DNA of 5,230 nucleotides, taken from positions 1 to 5,230 of the forward strand of contig JAFAPG010000298.1 of NCBI GenBank assembly GCA_019247235.1, written 5' to 3'. This stretch comes from Acidobacteriota bacterium (lineage in GTDB: Bacteria; Acidobacteriota; Terriglobia; Terriglobales; Acidobacteriaceae). The translations under genes were made by a program, and so were the position numbers. Below the pieces are notes generated by a model that saw only the letters and a program-made list of their open reading frames with translations, was not told the DNA's origin and did not search any database. Positions 1 to 5,230 of the stretch are shown here, piece by piece. Each line of letters starts with the position of its first letter. Position 1 is the stretch's first letter.

Positions 1-2
1 AC

Positions 3-321
3 AAGCAACGTGCTCTCTGCGAATTCCGGAAGTTTGTGGGTGAAGTGAATCCCATTATCATTGCGTCGAAGGGGGGGGCGCCAAAGCATCCCGGCTGGTA
101 TCGAAATGTTCTGGTCAATCCTATGTCGAGATCCAGGTTGGGACGAGGAAGCTAAAACTACGAGATCGAACGGCAACCGGCGCAGAGCGCGCGGCTGGAA
201 ACGTCGTTAGAGTTCTGGCCGCCCTATGCTGATTACCAGAAGAAGACTGAACGCGAAATTCCCCGTCGTCGTGTGGATCCCGTGGGCTAGCGAACCCATC
301 GGCCATTCTTCTTGTGACTAA
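3..321 (+). pseudogene. Decayed deazaflavin (F420)-dependent nitroreductase family gene (DUF385-like)
   Basis: Intact relatives are small (about 140-160 residue) proteins that bind the deazaflavin cofactor F420 and reduce nitro or other substrates. Here the hallmark IIIASKGGAPKHPGWYRN is readable at 54-107 in frame 3, followed by VLVNP. The match continues as VEIQVGTRKLKLRDR from 125 in frame 2, returns to frame 3 near 189 with ARLETSLEFWPPYADYQ and KKTEREIP, and ends in frame 1 from 265 with VVVWIP, stopping at TAA 319-321. This implies a one-base loss near 123, a two-base loss in the GCGCGC run near 186-193 and one extra C in the CCCC run at 261-264. Upstream, EFRKFVGEV (about 21-47) may be the family's EFR..GGKV start joined directly to the IIIASKGG block, which would mean some 35 codons are missing; that part is inference. 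No start codon or ribosome site is visible, and the 5' end may lie outside the window. Sequencing indels could explain the frameshifts but not the missing segment. Confidence 0.8.
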
Positions 322-1776
322 GCCACCATCATGGTGAACCGTTCCTAAACATTCGAATACCGGCGCGTGAAGTAGGGTCAACACAGAGCACGCAATGTCG
401 CGCGTTAGTACTCTATTGAAACGAAAGGGCGCTCGCAGCCTATGGAGCGCTAGCACCACGAAGCGACTGCGGAAAGGTATCCAGCTTGCCGTCGGTTTGC
501 GTTACGCGATCGGATCCAGCTCTTAATTCGCTGGTAAACGCGTTCGACAGCCTCACATCGTTCGCGCCTGAAATCCTATTAAATCGGACTGAAGTAGAGA
601 TCGAGTACCCTGAGTACCAAGTGTTTGGGAAGCCGGCCCTCCTCGATGAGTGCCTGATATATGAGCACCGTTGCGGAAGTCCGACAGCTGAGTTGCCTGC
701 CACTGCTCAATATGCTGCTTCAGTGGCCCAAAAGTTCGCTGATCCGGTCGACTCTAAGTGCAAGGCTGTCTTCGAGGAAACAATTCTTTACGTACTCCGC
801 CAATACTGGCGTGTGTTCACCGTGAAACGCGAGATTCTCGCAACGAACACTCGGACTTAGCTTGAGCAACGAATTTATTTGGAGTATCGAGAGCAAAGCT
901 AGGGCGGGTTGCATATTCTTGTCCTCCGAAATGCGCATAATTTGCCTGCTATACGACCGGCGCGGACAACGTTCCAGCCTCCACGTGTCAGATACAGGTC
1001 AGGAAACTACGACTCCGCATTGTCAATAATCCGACAGCGATACTTCGCAGATAACGGATTACCCAGGGATTCGCATGAAGCGACTAGCACCTGGGCTACC
1101 CCGCCTCTTATCCCCCACTGTGCAGAAGACTGAGGGGCAGAAGTATATAATCCCTTCCTTTCCATCGAACCGGGCCGTTTTGATCCAGGCAATGCGGCAT
1201 CGGGTATTCTATGGTGGACGCGTTAGGTCATGGGTTCGCACACTTCGAGAATTGCTGGAGCAGAGGCACCAGTCATCACTGCGGGTTCTGCAGAAGCGCG
1301 CCTACTACAAAGACGTTATTTCGAAGCAGCTGTCGTTCGATGCGATTCCGGGCACAACTGGCGGCGCTTTTTCTGCGCTCCAAACACAGTACAGGAAGCA
1401 CTGGCAAACATCCCGAGATACTTTGATTATGCCGAGTGCCTCCGGCTATGCTCTAGATGCGCCTGCGTTTTAAGAAATTGCAGTTCGTCCCTTTTTAGCA
1501 CCATGCACCGGGAGGGGATGGATGGCGCTGGGGAATGCTGCCTGGGCAGCGCAGCCGGCTAGCACAGGTTTCAAAAGCACTGCGCGATGCCCGCCTAGCA
1601 ATGAAAGCTCTACTGGCTGACATCGTCGATGTATGAACGCATTCAGGCATCCGATTGCAATTTTCTCTGCCATTACTCGCCAGAACCCGTCGGGTAAGCA
1701 GCGCATTCTGGAACGCACGTCGACCTTAAGAGACATCGGTCGATTTTTAAGGAAGGCATGCAAGACCAGATCACGC
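322..1776. other. Gene-poor, probably decayed or intergenic stretch
   Basis: I find no gene here that I can defend. The longest open frames are 486-860 (+, 124 codons), 1075-1473 (+, 132 codons), 1230-1562 (+) and 1470-1778 (-). They overlap one another in different frames or on opposite strands, lack convincing ribosome sites, and their translations show odd composition and no recognisable motif. The frame at 1075-1473 is the best of them: CAGGGA lies about 7 nt before its ATG, and residues near 68-118 (LQKRAYYKD, DAIPGTTGGAFSALQTQY) faintly recall a peptidoglycan-binding repeat, but not enough to call it. No tRNA, rRNA, CRISPR array, insertion-sequence end or long repeat was seen. Because it directly follows a broken gene, decay of former coding DNA is the simplest reading, though a fast-evolving orphan gene cannot be excluded. 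Confidence 0.55.
1749..1756 (+). promoter_or_regulatory. Purine-rich Shine-Dalgarno-like site AAGGAAGG
   Basis: This is the only strong ribosome-binding-like sequence ahead of the overlapping gene cluster. From AAGG (1749-1752) it is 5 nt to the ATG at 1758, which opens the frame of the 96-residue protein 41 codons early and would give a 137-residue product. It is about 20 nt before the ATG at 1777 of the small membrane peptide, which is too far for normal use. The site therefore argues for a start at 1758, while protein appearance argues for 1777 and 1881; the sequence alone does not settle it. Confidence 0.4.
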
Positions 1777-1881
1777 ATGAAACGCTTTCACCTGTGGATT
1801 ATTTTCTCAGCGATTGTCTTGCTTACCATTTTAGTTACATTTGTGTTCAGGTTTTACAGTTTTCGCGCGAGCTCACTCTGA
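1777..1881 (+). CDS. Possible 34-residue single-pass membrane peptide
   Basis: The translation starts MKRFHLWIIFSAIVLL and forms one hydrophobic helix at about residues 6-24, flanked by basic residues (K2, R3, then R25 and R30), ending in ASSL. This is the composition of a small inner-membrane peptide or an uncleaved signal anchor; no enzyme motif is present. Its TGA (1879-1881) overlaps the ATG of the next gene (1881) by one base as TGATG, a common sign of translational coupling. Against it, there is no properly spaced ribosome site for 1777. The same DNA is also open in the frame of the downstream gene back to ATG 1758, so only one of the two readings may be real. The frame remains open upstream to ATG 1633 (82 residues), but that extension has no ribosome site. 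The function is unknown. Confidence 0.35.
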   Translation: MKRFHLWIIFSAIVLLTILVTFVFRFYSFRASSL

Positions 1882-2171
1882 TGAGTGTTCATGATCGGGT
1901 CACGAAAGTCGTTCAGTCCTGGGGACAGATGCCGTCATTGCCGGATGACAAGCAGGAACTCGAAGTGATCTGGGCGTCTTCAGGACCGCAGTTCGAGTTT
2001 TATCCGTACGGGGCGCAGGATCTGACAGAAAGGCTTCACCACGAATTCCGGGAAAGCGGGAAAGCCGTTCTTTATTTCACAGACATTTATGCCGGCAAAA
2101 ATACAGGTGGAAAGGTCAAGACAGTCGATGACCTGGCAAATGCGGTTCGCGAAAATTATCGGCCGCGGTAG
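1881..2171 (+). CDS. 96-residue protein of unknown family, weakly acyl-carrier-protein-like
   Basis: This short soluble protein begins MSVHDRVTKVVQSWGQ and ends KTVDDLANAVRENYRPR. It has no signal peptide or membrane helix, so it is probably cytosolic. A helical start (residues 2-14), a central helix around DLTERLHHEF (47-56) and a closing KTVDDLANAV (80-89) recall the helix layout of acyl carrier proteins, whose last helix often reads KTVGDLV. However, the DSL phosphopantetheine serine is absent and the middle (AVLYFTDIYAG, 62-72) is atypical, so it could not work as an ordinary carrier; the resemblance is a hint only. The start at 1881 was chosen for its natural N-terminus and TGATG overlap with the preceding frame. 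The in-frame ATG at 1758, next to AAGGAAGG, would add 41 residues. Its 3' end overlaps the start of the secreted-protein gene by up to 44 nt, so the two are almost certainly co-expressed. Confidence 0.6.
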   Translation: MSVHDRVTKVVQSWGQMPSLPDDKQELEVIWASSGPQFEFYPYGAQDLTERLHHEFRESGKAVLYFTDIYAGKNTGGKVKTVDDLANAVRENYRPR

Positions 2172-3846
2172 CGTCGTCGCCGATGCCCTCCGAGTGTATT
2201 GGTCTTGGTCATTGCCTGTCGTTTACTTCGTGCTCGCGCTTTGGTTTCTAGGAGTGTCCTATGCGAGTGGCGAGGTGCCGGCAGCTTGCAAAGAGACTGA
2301 TTTCAAGATCGCGACGCCAAACCTCATTGCCATCAAATGTGAAGAAAACGATGTATCTGGGCTTGTGGGAACAGGACAAATGTATGACTCGGCGATGGGA
2401 TTGTCCGTCTCTGCGGCCAATGTCTCTGTCTTTCCTTATCCGGCAGCGAGGAAATGGCTTGTGCTGCAGCTAAGTTCCGTCCGAGCTCCCGCGGCTCCAT
2501 TTTCACTTCAATGGGGTAAAAAATATAAGCTGTCGCTTCTTCTTCACGATGCTCAGAAGCCGATTGCCCCGGATATCACCCCAACCACGTTCGACCTCGA
2601 TGTGAGCAACACTGTCGTTGTGAGCCCGGCCATCGCGGTCAGCTCGAAAAACCAATATGAGTTTATATCGCACATAGCCTATAAGAAAGGCCCTAACGGG
2701 CTCTGCCATTTGCAGGTTGAGGATTATGCCGGAAAGACGATACTACTTGCTGCACACGATTGCACAGTACCAGCTGCTATTTCGGACCAAGCAAAGATTC
2801 GCTCGGCTGCGGATTTGGCGCGTGCAAGTGAAAGCCCGGAAGATATCGGCAGCTTTAGTTTGATTCTGGATGAAAGCAACAAAGCGACACAAGAGTTGCC
2901 CGCTTCGGTGCCGAGTCTCATCGATATTTTCGACAAGCCAGTGAAGCTTGACTCAAAGTCCCAACTCTTGACCGAGAAAGCTCCGAGCACGAAGGACGCG
3001 TCCAACTACTACGTGAATCTCAATTACGCCGCCGGGAAGGGCTCGAAGCCTGGATGGGTTCTCGACGCGAAGATTTCTCCCACCGTAGGAAGACTTGTTC
3101 ATGGCTACCAGTTCATTCCGAGCGCCGTGGCGGACATTGGGGGAAATCAGATACCCAATTTAAAGTACACGGACACCATGAACTTTGGCGCTGCGTTCTC
3201 GCATATGTATCAACCGAACCATCTATTGCAAGGGTTACTCTTCAAGCCAGGCTTCGTCTACGAAACCGATCGAGAATTCGACAGGAATAACATTGTTGCG
3301 ACGGTCGATCTTCAATACCGGTTCGTAAACCTCTTCAACCCGCGGCAGCGGCGTGGCGCAGCCAAGTTTGCCAACGAGCTCAAGATCGCAGAGGCGAGGA
3401 AAATTCCTTGGACGCGGTCGAACTCAAGACCCGTTCTCTTTGGGTACGCCCTGGATTTTCATACAGGTGTTGAAATTGGCGGGGCCTTGAAGGACACAGT
3501 TGTAGGAGCCTCGGTTGGGAACGCTACCCTGCCTTTGCCTACTTACCACATTGCACGCGTTGTTCCGCAAGTGCACGGACTGTTTGAGATGGGACGGTTC
3601 AGTGTCGATGCCATTGGAACTCCACGATATTTGGCGACAGTCGAGAACACGGTGTTGGAGCGGAACGATCATAGTTTGTTTCTGAAACGGCTGCACGGCT
3701 GGAGTGCGTTTGGGATCATTACCGGATCTTGGAGCTTTGATCCGGCGGGCCACGTTAGCTTTACCGTGGCATATAAGAATGGCTTTTCGCCTCCGAAATT
3801 CAGCCGAGTGAATACGGTTCAGTCGGGAATTGCCATCAAGTACTAA
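2128..3846 (+). CDS. Secreted two-part protein with probable C-terminal outer-membrane beta-barrel, unknown family
   Basis: This is a long, clearly coding frame (572 residues from 2128) of no family I can name. A hydrophobic segment at residues 29-47 (LPVVYFVLALWFLGVSYAS), preceded by basic residues, ends in small residues suited to signal-peptide cleavage near 46-48. The exported N-terminal half (about 50-220) is beta-rich with exactly two cysteine pairs (C54/C71 and C193/C212), consistent with periplasmic disulfides. A polar Ser/Ala/Lys linker follows (about 220-290). From about 292 to the end, amphipathic strands alternate with polar turns (NYYVNLNY, GWVLDAKI, ATVDLQYRFV, FGYALDFHTGVEIGG, HVSFTVAYKNG), and the chain ends in the aromatic-terminated strand SGIAIKY, as in outer-membrane barrels. 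The start is uncertain. ATG 2128 has AAAGG 12 nt upstream; ATG 2140 and GTG 2194 keep the signal peptide; ATG 2089 lacks a ribosome site. It overlaps the preceding gene. No catalytic motif was seen. Confidence 0.85.
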   Translation: MTWQMRFAKIIGRGSVVADALRVYWSWSLPVVYFVLALWFLGVSYASGEVPAACKETDFKIATPNLIAIKCEENDVSGLVGTGQMYDSAMGLSVSAANVSVFPYPAARKWLVLQLSSVRAPAAPFSLQWGKKYKLSLLLHDAQKPIAPDITPTTFDLDVSNTVVVSPAIAVSSKNQYEFISHIAYKKGPNGLCHLQVEDYAGKTILLAAHDCTVPAAISDQAKIRSAADLARASESPEDIGSFSLILDESNKATQELPASVPSLIDIFDKPVKLDSKSQLLTEKAPSTKDASNYYVNLNYAAGKGSKPGWVLDAKISPTVGRLVHGYQFIPSAVADIGGNQIPNLKYTDTMNFGAAFSHMYQPNHLLQGLLFKPGFVYETDREFDRNNIVATVDLQYRFVNLFNPRQRRGAAKFANELKIAEARKIPWTRSNSRPVLFGYALDFHTGVEIGGALKDTVVGASVGNATLPLPTYHIARVVPQVHGLFEMGRFSVDAIGTPRYLATVENTVLERNDHSLFLKRLHGWSAFGIITGSWSFDPAGHVSFTVAYKNGFSPPKFSRVNTVQSGIAIKY

Positions 3847-3992
3847 GCACGATACCGATCAAACGGTTCATTTTGCCCTGCCGATATCAACAGCAGGGGA
3901 AAGCTCATGCTTCTTTTCTTTACGAGAGTGTCAGAAATCATGCGCTGATCCTGACCGTGGTTGCGCCTGTTTTGTCTCTGTTTTCTTTTCTC

Positions 3993-4021
3993 TTGACAGC
4001 GAGGAGGGCCGGTGCCACAAT
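3993..4021 (+). promoter_or_regulatory. Sigma70-type promoter for the TonB receptor gene
   Basis: A perfect -35 box, TTGACA (3993-3998), is followed by a 17-nt spacer and CACAAT (4016-4021), a 4 of 6 match to TATAAT with the key A and T positions kept. Transcription would begin near 4028, leaving about 59 nt of untranslated leader before the ATG at 4087. It sits in the only substantial spacer between supported genes, so the receptor is likely transcribed separately from the preceding cluster. A T- and C-rich tract (about 3969-3992) lies just upstream. The prediction rests on consensus match and position. Confidence 0.5.
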
Positions 4022-4073
4022 TCCCGCCCGCAACACGACTGCCATGAACTATATCGGTTTAGCCGGCACAACC

Positions 4074-4078
4074 GGAGG
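4074..4078 (+). promoter_or_regulatory. Ribosome binding site GGAGG of the TonB receptor gene
   Basis: GGAGG lies 8 nt before the ATG at 4087, which is near-ideal spacing. It fixes that ATG as the start and agrees with a signal peptide beginning there. Confidence 0.8.
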
Positions 4079-4086
4079 CATCGGGA

Positions 4087-5230
4087 ATGACACACTGCAA
4101 CCGTAGAGTCCTACGTGTTCTGGCGACTCTGGCCACCCTGTCTGCCGGCTATTTGTATGCTCAAACGTTCGGTGAAATTACCGGACGTGTCATTGATCCA
4201 TCCGGCGCAGTGATTTCCTCAGCGCCGGTTACGCTGAACAATGTCAACACCAACGCAGTCCGCAACGCGCTAACGACGGATGCGGGCTTCTACACGTTTC
4301 CGTCCGTCGCACCCGGTTCTTACCGACTGGCTGCGGAAGTTCGAGGATTTAAGTCCTGGGTTAGTGAACCTTTCGAAGTTCAGGTACAACAGGTCGTACG
4401 TCTCGATATTACGTTGCAGGTAGGTCAAACCAGCGAGCGGGTCGAGGTTAGCGCCTCTGCCGCTCTGTTGCAATCCGAAACCGCGACCCTCGGCACGGTG
4501 ATCGAAAATAAGATTGTTACGGAACTGCCTCTAAATGGCCGCCAATATCTGAACTTGGTAGCGCTTTCCCCTAACGTAAACGTACTCTCGCCGGCGGCTG
4601 GGCAAGCCGCCTCGCGCCAAGGTGGCGATCGCGCTGCTCAATCGATCTCGACCGGTGGTCAACGCATCTTTTTTGATTACTACTCGCTCGACGGCGTTAA
4701 CAACACTGACCCTAATTTCAATACCTATATCGCTCTTCCCTCGATTGATGCCATCCAGGAGTTTAAAGTTCAGACGGGCGTGTATCCTGCTGAGTACGGA
4801 CATGAGAGCACGCAAGTCAACGTGCTCACCAAGTCGGGCGGCAATGCGTACCACGGGGCACTTTTTGAATTTCTGCGCAACGATGTATTAGACGCTCAAC
4901 CTTACGCCTTTACCAGCGTTCATCCGACGAAGTCACCGTTTAAATGGAACGACTACGGATTCGAGTTGGACGGTCCGGTACGGATCCCCCGGCTCTATAA
5001 CGGACACGACAAACTGTTTTTCATGTCGAATTATGAAGCCCTTCGCCGTCGACAGAACTCTTTGGCCACCTACTCCGTGCCGACGGCGAAGATGTTCACC
5101 GGCGATTTCAGCGAGCTGAGCACGCCGATCTACGATCCGAATAATAGGCAGCCGTTCCCGGGCAACGTGATTCCTAGCAACCGGTTAGACCCGATCTCGT
5201 TGAAGTTTCTGAAATACTACAACTCCGCCA
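4087..5230 (+). CDS. Oar-like TonB-dependent receptor with carboxypeptidase-regulatory-like domain (3' end outside window)
   Basis: This is an outer-membrane receptor of the large Acidobacteriota Oar/TonB-dependent group, thought to bind and import complex substrates using TonB energy; the substrate cannot be told from sequence. The first 381 codons are present, out of roughly 1000-1200 usual for the family. Residues 1-25 form a signal peptide (basic CNRRVLRV, hydrophobic core, likely cut YLYA|QTFG). Residues 28 to about 120 are a carboxypeptidase-regulatory-like beta-sandwich (GEITGRVIDPSGAVI, TTDAGFYTFPSVAPGSYRL, VRGFKSW). The plug domain follows, with LPLNGRQYLNLV from 147, DYYSLDGVNNTDPNF (about 197-211), the IDAIQEFKVQTGVYPAEYG segment and VNVLTKSGGNAYHGALFEF (244-262). 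The barrel begins beyond about 280 (YGFELDGPVRIP, KLFFMSNYEALRRRQ). The frame is uninterrupted to the window edge. GGAGG 8 nt before the ATG and a promoter at 3993-4021 support the start and separate expression. Confidence 0.96.
   Translation, partial: MTHCNRRVLRVLATLATLSAGYLYAQTFGEITGRVIDPSGAVISSAPVTLNNVNTNAVRNALTTDAGFYTFPSVAPGSYRLAAEVRGFKSWVSEPFEVQVQQVVRLDITLQVGQTSERVEVSASAALLQSETATLGTVIENKIVTELPLNGRQYLNLVALSPNVNVLSPAAGQAASRQGGDRAAQSISTGGQRIFFDYYSLDGVNNTDPNFNTYIALPSIDAIQEFKVQTGVYPAEYGHESTQVNVLTKSGGNAYHGALFEFLRNDVLDAQPYAFTSVHPTKSPFKWNDYGFELDGPVRIPRLYNGHDKLFFMSNYEALRRRQNSLATYSVPTAKMFTGDFSELSTPIYDPNNRQPFPGNVIPSNRLDPISLKFLKYYNSA

Noticed and set aside
121..459. 112-codon open frame on the - strand
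   Set aside because: It is antisense to the nitroreductase-like remnant, whose + strand match is clear; its translation has no motif.
699..727. Inverted repeat GCCACTG/CAGTGGC with a 15-nt spacer
   Set aside because: It is isolated, with no gene start or second copy nearby; a 7-bp match of this kind is expected by chance.
486..860. 124-codon open frame on the + strand
   Set aside because: It has no ribosome site or recognisable motif, is overlapped by open frames on the other strand (440-703 and 720-938), and lies in a region with no other coding signal. Chance openness is more likely, though an orphan gene is possible.
1146..1151. Perfect TATAAT
   Set aside because: No -35-like hexamer at 16-18 nt, no extended -10, and no gene downstream at a sensible distance.
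1075..1473. 132-codon open frame on the + strand with a weak CAGGGA site
   Set aside because: Competing open frames cover the same DNA (1211-1426 and 1230-1562), and the only family hint is a poor peptidoglycan-binding resemblance. I did not call it as a gene.
3876..3898. Inverted repeat CCCTGC/GCAGGG with an 11-nt loop after the secreted-protein gene
   Set aside because: The stem is only 6 bp and no T-run follows on either strand, so it is not a convincing intrinsic terminator.
3873..4106. 77-codon open frame with a hydrophobic stretch in the spacer before the receptor
   Set aside because: It starts at TTG without a ribosome site, covers the promoter and leader of the receptor gene, and overlaps the receptor start.
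4531..4854. 107-codon open frame on the - strand
   Set aside because: It is a shadow of the unambiguous TonB receptor coding sequence.

Overview
The window most likely comes from the chromosome of an acidobacterium of the Terriglobia/Solibacter type, or a close relative. The main evidence is the right-hand gene. It is an Oar-like TonB-dependent outer-membrane receptor with an N-terminal carboxypeptidase-regulatory-like domain, a LPLNGR motif and a TKSGGNAYHGALFEFLRND segment. This architecture is hugely expanded in Acidobacteriota. Base composition is moderate (a little over half G+C by eye), and all supported genes lie on the + strand.

Layout, left to right. (1) 1-321 holds the broken remains of a deazaflavin (F420)-dependent nitroreductase/DUF385-type gene. 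The protein match is clear but jumps reading frame three times and has lost much of its N-terminal half. (2) 322-1776 is about 1.45 kb with no gene I can defend. Its longest open frames overlap on both strands and resemble no family convincingly, so I read it as decayed or intergenic DNA. A stretch near 1270-1430 faintly recalls a peptidoglycan-binding repeat. (3) 1777-3846 is a tightly overlapping cluster: a possible 34-residue single-pass membrane peptide, a 96-residue acidic cytosolic-type protein of unknown family, and a secreted protein of about 572 residues. The last has a signal peptide, two cysteine pairs and a beta-strand-rich C-terminal half that looks like an outer-membrane barrel. 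(4) 3847-4086 is a spacer with a good sigma70-type promoter (TTGACA, 17 nt, CACAAT). (5) From 4087 to the right edge is the TonB receptor, complete at its start and cut by the window end.

The overlaps in 1777-3846 imply that the second and third genes, and perhaps the first, are co-transcribed and translationally coupled. The receptor has its own promoter and is probably a separate unit. Both long proteins are predicted to act at the outer membrane, but nothing in the sequence proves that they work together. The cluster at 1777-3846 is the best candidate for something undescribed; the rest is recognisable or apparently non-coding.
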